Source: Sulfitobacter sp. HGT1 (lineage in GTDB: Bacteria; Pseudomonadota; Alphaproteobacteria; Rhodobacterales; Rhodobacteraceae). From it: a stretch of DNA of 64,000 bases. Under the pieces are notes generated by a model. It made no database searches. It was given only the letters and a program-made list of their open reading frames with translations, and had not been told where the DNA came from. Made by a program: the position numbers and the translations under genes. The stretch lies in NCBI RefSeq assembly GCF_013282155.1, contig NZ_BLWI01000005.1:248001-312000 (forward strand), read 5' to 3'. Of the stretch, positions 27,576 to 36,397 are shown in pieces (within the stretch, counting starts at the first letter, position 1; every line of letters begins with the position of its first letter).

Positions 27576-27622
27576 CGTTTTCTTTCAAAGAAAACGGGCC
27601 GGAATTTTCTGAAAATTCCGGC
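27576..27622. repeat. Two-palindrome intergenic element, copy 1
   Basis: Palindrome A: CGTTTTCTTT (27576-27585) / AAAGAAAACG (27587-27596). Palindrome B: GCCGGAATTTTC (27598-27609) / GAAAATTCCGGC (27611-27622), 12-bp perfect arms. It fills the gap between two operon genes and resembles the element at 47147-47189. It could stabilise, process or partly terminate the operon mRNA. Confidence 0.8.
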
Positions 27623-27637
27623 TCAACAGGAGATGCT

Positions 27638-28528
27638 ATGACAGAAATCATCCTTCTTGATGGTGGCATGGGGCAGGAATTGGTCCATCGTGCTGGCGAC
27701 AAGGCAACGCCGCTTTGGGGCACGCAGGTCATGATCGACCACCCCGGTATGGTCGAGGCGGTGCACCGCGATTACTTTGCCGCCGGTGCCACCATCGCGA
27801 CAACCAATACCTACGCGATCTTTCGCGACCGTCTGGACGGCACCCCCTACGAGAGCCGCTTTGCCGAGTTGAACGATGCGGCGATGGCCGAAGCCAGGGC
27901 CGCTGCGGCTGATTTTGATGGCGCGCGCGTTGCCGGTGGTATTGGCCCGATCAAGGCCAGCTACCGCCCGGATCTGCACCCCGACTATGACACTGCCATC
28001 AAGATTTACCGCGAAAAGGCGCAGTTGACCGCCCCGTTGTCGGACCTGATCCTGTGCGAAACCGTGGTGTCTGTTTTGCATGCACGCAGCGTTCTGGATG
28101 CCGCGCTGGAAACAGGTCTGCCGGTTTGGGTGGCCTTGTCGGTCGATGACCAGGACGGCACGCGCCTGCGCTCGGGAGAGCCTTTGGCCGATGTGCTGCC
28201 CTATGTGGGCAAGGCCGCCGCACTGCTGATCAACTGTTCTTCACCCGAAGCGATCAAACCTGCCCTGGATATCCTCAAGACTGCTGGTCTGCCCTTCGGG
28301 GCCTATGCAAACGGGTTCGAGAAGATCACGCAGGAGTTTCTGGAAGACAAACCCACCGTTGATGCCCTGAACGCACGACAGGACCTCACGCCCGCGGCTT
28401 ATGCCGACCATGTCATGGACTGGATCGACCAAGGGGCCACGATTGTTGGCGGCTGCTGCGAAGTCGGCCCCGCCCATATCAAAGAAATCGCCAAGCGTTT
28501 GCGCGCGGCCGGTCACACCATCGTCTAA
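27638..28528 (+). CDS. Homocysteine S-methyltransferase, betaine-type (BHMT-like)
   Basis: A 296-residue TIM-barrel methyltransferase of the BHMT/MetH-Hcy family. It starts ILLDGGMGQEL, and the three zinc cysteines are in LLINCSSPEA and GGCCEVGPAHI, as in betaine-homocysteine methyltransferase. It would move a methyl group from a donor such as glycine betaine to homocysteine, giving methionine and dimethylglycine. Placement between two dimethylglycine/sarcosine dehydrogenase-type genes supports betaine as donor; S-methylmethionine or a DMSP-related donor is not excluded. RBS AGGAG lies upstream. Confidence 0.87.
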   Translation: MTEIILLDGGMGQELVHRAGDKATPLWGTQVMIDHPGMVEAVHRDYFAAGATIATTNTYAIFRDRLDGTPYESRFAELNDAAMAEARAAAADFDGARVAGGIGPIKASYRPDLHPDYDTAIKIYREKAQLTAPLSDLILCETVVSVLHARSVLDAALETGLPVWVALSVDDQDGTRLRSGEPLADVLPYVGKAAALLINCSSPEAIKPALDILKTAGLPFGAYANGFEKITQEFLEDKPTVDALNARQDLTPAAYADHVMDWIDQGATIVGGCCEVGPAHIKEIAKRLRAAGHTIV

Positions 28529-28540
28529 GGAACACATCTT

Positions 28541-30985
28541 ATGGCACTCCCCTCTCAAGCGCGCGTTGTTATCATCGGGGGAGGCGTCATTGGATGCTCT
28601 GTCGCCTATCACCTGACCAAACTGGGGTGGAAGGATGTGGTGCTGCTGGAACGCAAGCAGTTGACTTCGGGCACCACATGGCACGCGGCTGGCCTGATCG
28701 CGCAGTTGCGTGCAACCGCCAATATGACGCGGCTGGCCAAGTATTCCCAAGAGCTTTATGGCGGCTTGGAGGTGGAAACCGGTGTTGCGACAGGGTTCAA
28801 ACGCTGCGGGTCGATCACCGTGGCCCTGACGGATGAACGGCGCGAAGAGATCTTCCGCTCTGCCGCCATGGCCCGCGCCTTTGGTGTCGATATCGAAGAA
28901 ATCGGTCCCGAGGAGGTCAAGGCCCGCTATCCGCATCTGAACACGGACAGCGTCACGGGGGGTGTTTTCCTTGATAAGGACGGGCAGGGCGATCCGGGCA
29001 ATATCGCCTTGGCGCTGGCCAAGGGCGCACGGCTGCGCGGCGCGCAGATATTCGAGCGGGTGAAAGCCACCAAGGCCTTGCGCGACGGGCGGCGGATCAC
29101 GGGCGTGGCATATCTGGCCGAAGACGGCACCCAGGGCCAGATCACCTGCGACCATGTTGTGAACTGTGCGGGGATGTGGGGGCATGAGGTTGGCGCGATG
29201 CTGGGTACAAGCGTCCCGCTGCAAGCCTGTGAACATTTCTATATCGTGTCCGAGCCGATCCAGGGGCTTGAGCAACTGCCGGTGCTGCGGGTACCGGATG
29301 AATGTGCCTATTACAAATATGACGCGGGCAAGATCATGCTGGGGGCGTTCGAACCCGTGTCAAAACCCTGGGGGATGCAGGGCATTCCCGACAGTTTCGA
29401 ATTCGACCAACTGCCCGAGGATTTCGACCACTTCGAGCCGATCCTCGAGGCTGCCGTGAACCGGATGCCGATGCTGGCCGAGGCGGGCATTCACACGTTC
29501 TTTAACGGCCCCGAAAGCTTCACCCCCGACGATGCCTATCATCTGGGGCTGGCCCCCGAGATGGACAACGTCTGGGTCGCGGCGGGCTTTAATTCCATCG
29601 GTATTCAATCGGCGGGCGGTGCTGGCATGGCACTGGCGCAATGGATGGAGGACGGCGCGAAGCCCTTTGATCTGGGGGATGTCGATATTGGCCGGATGCA
29701 GCCCTTTCAGGGCAACAAAACCTATCTGGTGGCGCGGGCAAAAGAAACGCTGGGCCTGCTTTATGCCGATCACTACCCTTACCGCCAAAAGGCGACTGCA
29801 CGGGGGATCAGGCGGACACCATTCCACAGCCAACTGCTGGAACAGGGTGCCGTGATGGGGGAACTTGCCGGCTGGGAGCGTGCCAACTGGTTCGCCAATT
29901 CCGGCCAGACCCCTGCGTATGAGTATAGCTGGAAGCGGCAGAACTTCTTTGGCAATGTTGCCGCCGAACTGGCGGCGGTGCGCAGCAACGTCGGCATGTA
30001 TGATATGTCGTCCTTTGGCAAAATCCGTGTCGAGGGGCGCGATGCCACCGCGTTCATGAACCATATCGGCGGCGGTCAGTATGACGTGCCCGTGGGCAAG
30101 ATCGTCTATACGCAATTTCTGAACGACCGCGCGGGGATCGAGGCGGATGTGACTGTCACCCGCCTGTCTGAAACCGCCTATCTGGTGGTCACACCTGCGG
30201 CGACCCGACTGGCAGATCAGACGTGGATCCAGCGCCATCAGGGCAATTTTAACGTGGTGATCACGGACGTTACAGCAGGCGAGGCTGTGCTGGCTGTGAT
30301 GGGGCCGAATGCCCGCAAGCTGATGCAGGCGGTCAGCCCGAATGACTTCTCGAACGAGGTGAACCCCTTTGGCACCGCGCAAGAGATCGAGCTGGGCATG
30401 GGCCTCGCCCGCGTGCACCGCGTCACCTATGTGGGCGAGCTGGGGTGGGAGGTTTACGTGAGCACCGACATGGCCGCCTATGTATTCGAGACGTTGATGG
30501 CGGCGGGGCAGGACATGGACCTGAAACTATGCGGGATGCACATGATGGACAGCGCCCGCATTGAAAAAGGCTTTCGCCATTTTGGCCATGACATCACCAG
30601 CGAGGATCACGTGCTGGAGGCGGGGCTCGGCTTTGCCGTCAAGACCGACAAACCCGCATTCATCGGACGTGATGCTGTGTTGCGAAAGAAGGAAACCGGG
30701 CTGGAACGGCGCTTGGTGCAGTTCAAGCTGACCGACCCCGACCCACTGCTGTATCACAACGAACCGATATTGCGTGACGGGCGGATTGTCGGCCATCTGT
30801 CATCGGGGGCCTACGGCCATCATCTGGGCGCAGCGATCGGCATGGGCTATGTGCCTTGCAAGGGCGAAGCCGCAGCAGATGTTCTGGCATCAACTTACGA
30901 GATCGACATCGCCGGAGCGCGGGTGAAGGCCGAGGTATCGCTGAAACCCATGTACGACCCGTCTGCGGAGCGCGTGAAAGTTTGA
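28541..30985 (+). CDS. Dimethylglycine/sarcosine dehydrogenase-family flavoprotein (second copy)
   Basis: An 814-residue paralogue of the first flavoprotein, of almost the same length and layout. The FAD domain (VVIIGGGVIGCS; GTTWHAAGL with H48 as the likely covalent FAD site) is followed by a GcvT-like folate domain (VTYVGELGWEVYV; HMMDSARIEKGFRHFGHDI). It keeps the canonical WHAAGL motif. In a betaine pathway one copy would oxidise dimethylglycine and the other sarcosine; sequence alone does not say which. It starts 12 bp after the methyltransferase gene and is clearly in the same operon. Confidence 0.87.
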   Translation: MALPSQARVVIIGGGVIGCSVAYHLTKLGWKDVVLLERKQLTSGTTWHAAGLIAQLRATANMTRLAKYSQELYGGLEVETGVATGFKRCGSITVALTDERREEIFRSAAMARAFGVDIEEIGPEEVKARYPHLNTDSVTGGVFLDKDGQGDPGNIALALAKGARLRGAQIFERVKATKALRDGRRITGVAYLAEDGTQGQITCDHVVNCAGMWGHEVGAMLGTSVPLQACEHFYIVSEPIQGLEQLPVLRVPDECAYYKYDAGKIMLGAFEPVSKPWGMQGIPDSFEFDQLPEDFDHFEPILEAAVNRMPMLAEAGIHTFFNGPESFTPDDAYHLGLAPEMDNVWVAAGFNSIGIQSAGGAGMALAQWMEDGAKPFDLGDVDIGRMQPFQGNKTYLVARAKETLGLLYADHYPYRQKATARGIRRTPFHSQLLEQGAVMGELAGWERANWFANSGQTPAYEYSWKRQNFFGNVAAELAAVRSNVGMYDMSSFGKIRVEGRDATAFMNHIGGGQYDVPVGKIVYTQFLNDRAGIEADVTVTRLSETAYLVVTPAATRLADQTWIQRHQGNFNVVITDVTAGEAVLAVMGPNARKLMQAVSPNDFSNEVNPFGTAQEIELGMGLARVHRVTYVGELGWEVYVSTDMAAYVFETLMAAGQDMDLKLCGMHMMDSARIEKGFRHFGHDITSEDHVLEAGLGFAVKTDKPAFIGRDAVLRKKETGLERRLVQFKLTDPDPLLYHNEPILRDGRIVGHLSSGAYGHHLGAAIGMGYVPCKGEAAADVLASTYEIDIAGARVKAEVSLKPMYDPSAERVKV

Positions 30986-31036
30986 TGCTGGCAGTTGGCC
31001 CGCGCCACGCGTAAGCAGGGGGCCAAGGAGACCAAC

Positions 31037-31957
31037 ATGCGCAATCCAGACACCCTTTCTGCCGACATCCCGACGAAATCCGAAGACACGCTACAAGGGT
31101 TGGGCTTTGCGGTCGGGGCCTATGTCATGTGGGGGTTTCTACCGCTGTACATGAAGGCGATGGCGCATATCCCTGCGGCCGAGATTGTTGTGCACCGGAT
31201 CATCTGGTCCGTCCCCGTCGGCGCACTGGTTCTGATCCTGCTGGGCCGCACCGCGACACTGCGCGAGGCATTCCGGTCCCCGCGCACCTTGCTGATGGGT
31301 TGCGTGACGGCATCGCTGATTTCAATCAACTGGGGCATCTACATCTGGGCTGTCAATTCGGGCCACGCGCTGGATGCGTCGTTGGGGTATTACATCAACC
31401 CGCTGTTCAGCATTCTGCTGGCGTCAGTCCTGCTGGGCGAACGGTTGTCAAAACTGCAACTGGCCGCGATTGCCCTGGCGGCGGTTGCCGTGGCGATTTT
31501 GACGATAGAGTCAGGGAAATTCCCTTGGGTGGCACTTAGCCTGACGCTGACCTTTGGCTTGTACGCTTTGGCCAAGAAACGCCTGCCGATCGGCCCGAAC
31601 CAGGGGTTCCTGCTTGAGGTGTTGATCCTGTTGATCCCGGCGTTGATCTATCTCGGATATCTGAGCGCCACGGGCCAGATGCATTTCTTGCAAGGAACGC
31701 CGTTTGACACGTGGATGCTGTTAGGCTGCGGGCTGGTCACGGCGGTGCCGTTGATTTTCTACGCCAACGGGGCCAAGCGGTTGCGCCTGTCGACCATCGG
31801 CATCTTGCAATACATCGCACCGACGATGATTTTTCTATGCGCTGTTCTGGTGTTCGACGAACCCTTTGGCCACGCGCGGATGATCGCGTTTCCGCTGATC
31901 TGGGCGGCTTTGGTGATCTATTCGATCTCGTTGTTCAGGCAGATGCGGCACAAATAG
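31037..31957 (+). CDS. rarD: RarD-type EamA/DMT permease
   Basis: A 306-residue protein with about 10 predicted helices, matching RarD within the drug/metabolite transporter superfamily: GAYVMWGFLPLYMKAM, EIVVHRIIWSVPVG, NWGIYIWAVNSGHALDASLGYYINPL, and the C-terminal LQYIAPTMIFLCAVLVFDEPF. The physiological substrate is unknown. ATG 31037 has AAGGAG 6 nt upstream. It lies 51 bp after the second flavoprotein gene and may be the last gene of the cluster or independent. Confidence 0.9.
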   Translation: MRNPDTLSADIPTKSEDTLQGLGFAVGAYVMWGFLPLYMKAMAHIPAAEIVVHRIIWSVPVGALVLILLGRTATLREAFRSPRTLLMGCVTASLISINWGIYIWAVNSGHALDASLGYYINPLFSILLASVLLGERLSKLQLAAIALAAVAVAILTIESGKFPWVALSLTLTFGLYALAKKRLPIGPNQGFLLEVLILLIPALIYLGYLSATGQMHFLQGTPFDTWMLLGCGLVTAVPLIFYANGAKRLRLSTIGILQYIAPTMIFLCAVLVFDEPFGHARMIAFPLIWAALVIYSISLFRQMRHK

Positions 31958-31978
31958 GGGGGCAGTCCACCGCCCCCC
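31957..31978. terminator. G-run hairpin after rarD
   Basis: GGGGGGC (31957-31963) pairs with GCCCCCC (31972-31978) around AGTCCACC. The first G belongs to the TAG stop codon of rarD. No T-run follows on either strand, so termination would be weak; it separates two converging genes. Confidence 0.55.
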
Positions 31979-31986
31979 ATAGCGGC

Positions 31987-32397
31987 CTATGACAGCGCGT
32001 CTTTGAAGGCGAGGAAGCTGGGGTCTTTCATCACCCGTGCATTCATCGCATCGCGCAGCGCGCCGATGGATTTATGCGGGCGCATGGCGACCTCGAATTT
32101 GGCGATCAACCCGTCGTCGCCAAGGGTAATCAAATCAACGCCTACGGCATCCAGATCGCCGATCTTGCATTGAAATTCCAGCGCCCAGTCGTTGCCTTCG
32201 CCCATGATGCGGCGGTACTTGAAGTCGCTGAACACTTGCCCCACATGACCCAGCACAGCAGCAACAGGGGCGCGGCCGGTCCATGTCTTGTAATAGGTCG
32301 GCGGCATGAACGTGACATCCTCGGCCAGCAGCGGCGCGATCCTGTCGGCCTCGCCTTTGGCGACGACGTCAATCATATTGGTAATTGTGGGGTGCAT
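31987..32397 (-). CDS. NTF2-like (SnoaL-type) small protein
   Basis: A 136-residue alpha+beta cone-fold protein: MHPTITNMIDVVAKGEADRIAPLLAEDVTFMPP, then VAAVLGHVGQVFSDFKYRRIM and ALEFQCKIGDLDAVGVDLITLGDDGLIAKFEVAMRP. This pattern is typical of the NTF2/SnoaL-like superfamily, whose members range from isomerases to binding proteins; no specific role can be given. ATG 32397 has AAGGA 7 nt upstream on the minus strand; a longer open frame upstream lies over the rluA start and is rejected. Convergent with rarD, divergent from rluA. Confidence 0.82.
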   Translation of the reverse strand: MHPTITNMIDVVAKGEADRIAPLLAEDVTFMPPTYYKTWTGRAPVAAVLGHVGQVFSDFKYRRIMGEGNDWALEFQCKIGDLDAVGVDLITLGDDGLIAKFEVAMRPHKSIGALRDAMNARVMKDPSFLAFKDALS

Positions 32398-32455
32398 GGT
32401 CGGTCCTTTGCAGCAGGTGGGTTGAAAAACCACCCTACATCTGAGACGGACAGGT

Positions 32456-33103
32456 ATGGAAACAGAATATAGCCCCCCGCAAGATCCTTTGGTGGTTTTG
32501 CACGAAGACGCCGAAGTGTTGCTCGTCGATAAACCCGCAGGTTTGCTGTCGGTCCCCGGCAAGGGTCCGCATCTGGCGGATTGCCTGATTGCGCGGATAC
32601 AGGCCGTGTTTCCGGACGCTTTGCTGGTGCACAGGTTGGACCGCGACACATCCGGCGTGATGATCTTTGCGCTGACGCCCTATGCGCAGCGGCATCTGGG
32701 GTTGCAGTTTGAAAAGCGCATGACCCGCAAAACCTATGTCGCGCGTGTCTGGGGTGTGCCCGAGGAAAAGTCGGGCACCATTGATCTGCCATTGATCGTG
32801 GACTGGCCGAACCGGCCGCTTCAGATGGTGTGTCATGAAACGGGTAAATCCGCGCAAACAGACTGGCGGTTGTTGAAGGACGAAGGCGATACATCGCGCA
32901 TCCGTTTGTCACCCAAAACCGGCCGCAGCCACCAGTTGCGCGTTCATATGCTGAGCCTTGGCCATCCGATCTTGGGTGATCCGTTTTATGCGACGGGTCC
33001 GGCCCTGGATTTCCCGCGCATGATGCTGCATTCCGAAGAACTGCGGTTCAACCATCCACAAGGCGGGCATTCGACCAAGGTCAGGGCAAAAGCACCGTTC
33101 TAG
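32456..33103 (+). CDS. rluA: RluA-family pseudouridine synthase
   Basis: A 215-residue RNA pseudouridine synthase. The catalytic aspartate is D62 in VHRLDRDTSGVMIF, close to the D64 position of E. coli RluA. The rest of the fold is standard: VLLVDKPAGLLSVPGKG, FEKRMTRKTYVARVWG, LSPKTGRSHQLRVHMLSLGHPILGDPFY. There is no S4 domain, so it fits the short RluA type acting on 23S rRNA and tRNA, not RluC/D. Divergent from the NTF2-like gene. Confidence 0.9.
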   Translation: METEYSPPQDPLVVLHEDAEVLLVDKPAGLLSVPGKGPHLADCLIARIQAVFPDALLVHRLDRDTSGVMIFALTPYAQRHLGLQFEKRMTRKTYVARVWGVPEEKSGTIDLPLIVDWPNRPLQMVCHETGKSAQTDWRLLKDEGDTSRIRLSPKTGRSHQLRVHMLSLGHPILGDPFYATGPALDFPRMMLHSEELRFNHPQGGHSTKVRAKAPF

Positions 33104-33148
33104 GGGCGGGTTTGGCCGGGCTTGGCCGGGTTTGACGCTCCGGAAAGG

Positions 33149-33985
33149 TTAAATTCTGATCCAGCCGTCGGCCAATATGTCGATGTCGATACGCTTTGGG
33201 TCAACGAACCACTTTTTGGGGCCTGCAACACGTTTTTCTGGGTTCTTGTTCAGCCACGCCGCCCACCAGCTGAAAGATGAATTGGCGATTACATTATGTT
33301 CGCACAGGGACATTAACCGCTGGTCTTCGTAATCGGTTTCGGGGCCGTTGAAATCGACGACAACTTTCTTGAACGGCAATGGCAGATGGTCTTTTGCCCA
33401 TTGCGGATCATCAGAGAACACAAAGACTGTGGGGTCTTTTAGCCCCTCCGATACGGCAGCAAGACCCTTTTCATAATAGCTTTGATCGCAAAAAGTATTG
33501 ACGCCCAGATCAACAAAATCACCGCGTCTTACATGCAGGCAGATCGACGTTGTTTCGGCAATCTGCTGGGCCATTTCCGCGTTTTGTGACGACATCGGAT
33601 AGCGGTAAACAAATGCTTTGCGCAGCTCGTCTTCTACATTGGAGAAGTATTTCTCGGATAGCCAATAGCCGTGCAGGTAAGTGCCGTTGCCAAGCGTCTC
33701 GAAATTCGGGTCATAGGCCAGGGTGCGTTCGCGGTAGATCTTTGGAGAGGTCTTGAACGCGCGCCACAGATAATAGGCCAGGGGGCGTTCGTTCTGTGAA
33801 GGGGGGAGTTTTTCAGGCTCTGCCCAGTCGAGATCAAAGACGCGACGCAATTCACCTTCGCCCTTATAGACAGCGCGGCGGGTGTCGATTGAAAAGGGTA
33901 CCGACAACCGCGCAGCAAGACCACAAGCTGCGGCGTACTGAAACATCTGGTTGCCCAAGCGGCCGTGCAGTCGCGCGTAGATCAT
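33149..33985 (-). CDS. Alpha-1,2-fucosyltransferase-like glycosyltransferase (GT11)
   Basis: A 278-residue GT11 enzyme. It shows the N-terminal GRLGNQMFQYAAA, the GDP-fucose-binding motif HVRRGD at residues 151-156, FSDDPQWAKDHL, and the C-terminal NSSFSWWAAWLN. Family members add fucose in alpha-1,2 linkage to surface glycans, so it probably modifies LPS or exopolysaccharide at the cytoplasmic face. It is a lone glycan gene here: no fucose or GDP-sugar synthesis genes are adjacent. Unrelated to its neighbours, so possibly acquired on its own. Confidence 0.88.
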   Translation of the reverse strand: MIYARLHGRLGNQMFQYAAACGLAARLSVPFSIDTRRAVYKGEGELRRVFDLDWAEPEKLPPSQNERPLAYYLWRAFKTSPKIYRERTLAYDPNFETLGNGTYLHGYWLSEKYFSNVEDELRKAFVYRYPMSSQNAEMAQQIAETTSICLHVRRGDFVDLGVNTFCDQSYYEKGLAAVSEGLKDPTVFVFSDDPQWAKDHLPLPFKKVVVDFNGPETDYEDQRLMSLCEHNVIANSSFSWWAAWLNKNPEKRVAGPKKWFVDPKRIDIDILADGWIRI

Positions 33986-34085
33986 AAGTGTCCCCCCAAT
34001 ATTTTCAAAGCTGCATAGATGATGTCACGTATTTGCGAAACCCTGGAAATACCGTCGGCTACCACCGCGCGAATGATCCGCCAGT

Positions 34086-34118
34086 AAGAAAGGCCATCTG
34101 ATCCAGATGGCCTTTCTT
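34086..34118. terminator. Terminator downstream of the aldehyde dehydrogenase gene
   Basis: A perfect 15-bp stem, AAGAAAGGCCATCTG (34086-34100) / CAGATGGCCTTTCTT (34104-34118), with a 3-nt loop. It begins 16 bp beyond the stop of the minus-strand dehydrogenase gene. Confidence 0.85.
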
Positions 34119-34133
34119 TCGTTTTCTAGCCGT

Positions 34134-35573
34134 TTACTCGGCAGCCCAACCGGACACTGCCTTGATCTCGGTGAAATCCTCGATCCCGTACAAGCCGCCC
34201 TCGCGGCCATTACCGGATTGTTTCATCCCACCGAATGGCGAGCCTGCTGCGCGGCTTTGGCCGTTCATCTCGACCATGCCGGACCGCAATTGGCGGGCCA
34301 GACGGTTGCGACGTGCGCCGTCCTGGCTTTGGACATAGTTGGTCAGGCCATAGACCGTGTCATTGGCGATCTGAACGGCTTCTTCCTCGGTGTCGAACTT
34401 CATGATCGACAACACCGGGCCAAAGATTTCCTCGCGGGCGATGGTCATGTCGGGTGTCACGTCAGCAAAGACGGTCGGTTTGACAAAGAAACCACGGTTC
34501 AACCCGTCAGGGCGACCCGTGCCACCAGCGACCAGACGGGCACCTTCGTCGATGCCTTTTTGGATCAGGTCCTGGATCTTGTTGAACTGGCTTTCGTTGA
34601 CGACGGGGCCAATGTGGCGGCCTTCCTGGGATGCGGGGCCAACGGTCACTTGCGCTGCCACTTTCGCCGCTTCTTCGACGGCTTTGTCATAGACATCGGA
34701 CTGCACCAACATGCGGCTGGGCGCGTTACACGACTGGCCGGTGTTGTTCATCATATGCAGAACGCCGCGTTTTACGGCCTTGTCATCCGCATCGTTAAAG
34801 ATCAGGTTCGCGCCTTTGCCGCCCAGTTCCAGATGCACTTTCTTGAGCGTATCTGCGGCCGCTTTGGAAATCAGCGTGCCCGCGCGTGTGGAGCCGGTAA
34901 AGCTGATCATGTCGACATCTTTGTGGCAGGACAACTGGCTGCCAACGCCGACGCCGTCACCGTTCACAAGGTTGAACACACCTTTCGGGAAACCGGCCTC
35001 GTCCATCATCTCGGCAAAGATCATCGCGTCCAGCGGGCTTTCCTCGGAGGGTTTCAGAACCATCGTGCAGCCCGCAACCACGGCGGCACCGACCTTGAGG
35101 GTGATCTGGTTCATTGGCCAGTTCCAAGGGGTGATCAGCGCTGCAACGCCAACCGCTTCGCGGATGATGCGGTCGTTGGGGGCGTGATCGCCAAGGGGCT
35201 GTTCGAATTTGAATTCTTTCGCGGCCTTGATAAAGTTGCTTAGGTGCCATGTGCCGGCACCAACCTGCGACGTGCGGGACAGTTCCAGCGGGGCACCCAT
35301 TTCGGTGCTCATGGCAACGGCCAGATCTTCGCCGCGGGCTTGATAAATCTCAAGCAGTTTTTCCAGCAGCGCGATACGTTCGGCAGGTGGGGTTGCCATC
35401 CAACCGGGCAGCGCGGCTTTGGCGGCGGCAACTGCTGCGTCTGTATCTGCTTGATCACCAAGGGAAATAACCGCACAGGGTTCCTCGGTGGAAGGGTCGA
35501 TCACATGGTAATCATTCGGCTTTGCGGGCGATACCCATTCGCCGTTAATATAGAATTCGCGTTTCTCTAGCAT
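34134..35573 (-). CDS. NAD(P)-dependent aldehyde dehydrogenase
   Basis: A 479-residue ALDH superfamily enzyme with catalytic C282 (NTGQSCNAPSRM), general-base E249 (LELGGKGAN), and cofactor motifs ITPWNWPMNQ and SFTGSTRAG. It oxidises an aldehyde to the acid; the substrate is unknown. The protein is close to the broad 3-succinoylsemialdehyde/betaine-aldehyde-like group, but I cannot assign one. ATG 35573 (MLEKREFYINGEW) has AAGGAG upstream; the open frame to 35771 overlaps the divergent peroxiredoxin and is rejected. Followed by a strong terminator. Confidence 0.93.
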   Translation of the reverse strand: MLEKREFYINGEWVSPAKPNDYHVIDPSTEEPCAVISLGDQADTDAAVAAAKAALPGWMATPPAERIALLEKLLEIYQARGEDLAVAMSTEMGAPLELSRTSQVGAGTWHLSNFIKAAKEFKFEQPLGDHAPNDRIIREAVGVAALITPWNWPMNQITLKVGAAVVAGCTMVLKPSEESPLDAMIFAEMMDEAGFPKGVFNLVNGDGVGVGSQLSCHKDVDMISFTGSTRAGTLISKAAADTLKKVHLELGGKGANLIFNDADDKAVKRGVLHMMNNTGQSCNAPSRMLVQSDVYDKAVEEAAKVAAQVTVGPASQEGRHIGPVVNESQFNKIQDLIQKGIDEGARLVAGGTGRPDGLNRGFFVKPTVFADVTPDMTIAREEIFGPVLSIMKFDTEEEAVQIANDTVYGLTNYVQSQDGARRNRLARQLRSGMVEMNGQSRAAGSPFGGMKQSGNGREGGLYGIEDFTEIKAVSGWAAE

Positions 35574-35736
35574 TGGAAAGCTCCTTTTATGATATCGCAG
35601 CACGGGGGTTGCCCTTGCCATTTGCGCACACCATGTCACCACAGTGTCGCACCTGCAAGTGAGGCCTTTCACAGGCCTGCAAAAGACATTTAGGGAATGC
35701 GGAATATGAATTTTAACAATAACAGGAGACTTTAAA

Positions 35737-36390
35737 ATGGCTTTGCGTATTAACGATACTATCCCCGACATGACCGTCGAAACGGATCAGGGCACGATCA
35801 ATCTGCACGAGTGGATCGGTGACAGCTGGGCGATCCTTTTCTCGCATCCCAAGGACTTTACGCCAGTTTGCACGACCGAATTCGGTGCCGTGGCGCAACT
35901 GGCCGACGAGTGGGCCAAGCGCGGCACGAAGGTGATGGGTATTTCCGTGGACAGTGCCGAAGAGCACAAGAAATGGAAGACCGACATCGAAGGTTTCGCC
36001 AAAGCCAAGGCCGGTTTTCCGATCATCGCTGACGAAGATTTGAAGGTGGCCAAGGCGTTCGACATGCTGCCCGCCGAAGCGTATTTGCCCGATGGCCGCA
36101 CACCGAACGACAGCGCGACTGTGCGTGCCGTGTTCATCGTCGGGCCAGACAAAAAGCTGAAGCTGTCGATGACCTATCCGATGTCCGTCGGCCGTAACTT
36201 TGCCGAAGTTCTGCGCGCCCTAGACGGTTTGCAGATGTCGTCTGGCAAAGGTGTCGCGACACCGGCGAACTGGAATGTGGGTGATGACGTGATCATCCCG
36301 ACATCTGTTTCGGATGCCGATGCCAAGACCAAGTTTGGCGAATTCACAACTGTGCTGCCGTATCTGCGCACGACCAAAGCACCGAAATAA
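35737..36390 (+). CDS. 1-Cys peroxiredoxin (Prx6 type)
   Basis: A 217-residue thiol peroxidase. The peroxidatic cysteine is C45 in SHPKDFTPVCTTEFG, the Prx6 form. No resolving cysteine is present, because C45 is the only Cys. The Prx6-type C-terminal extension is kept (NWNVGDDVIIPTSVSDADAKTKFG). It reduces hydrogen peroxide or organic peroxides with an external thiol. Strong RBS (AGGAG) and compact codon use suggest good expression. Divergent from the aldehyde dehydrogenase gene, convergent with the GT25 gene. Confidence 0.95.
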   Translation: MALRINDTIPDMTVETDQGTINLHEWIGDSWAILFSHPKDFTPVCTTEFGAVAQLADEWAKRGTKVMGISVDSAEEHKKWKTDIEGFAKAKAGFPIIADEDLKVAKAFDMLPAEAYLPDGRTPNDSATVRAVFIVGPDKKLKLSMTYPMSVGRNFAEVLRALDGLQMSSGKGVATPANWNVGDDVIIPTSVSDADAKTKFGEFTTVLPYLRTTKAPK

Positions 36391-36397
36391 GGGCAGC

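Noticed and set aside
33108..33135. Short tandem TTGGCCGGG repeats after rluA
   Set aside because: Only about two imperfect units; too short to separate from chance in GC-rich DNA.
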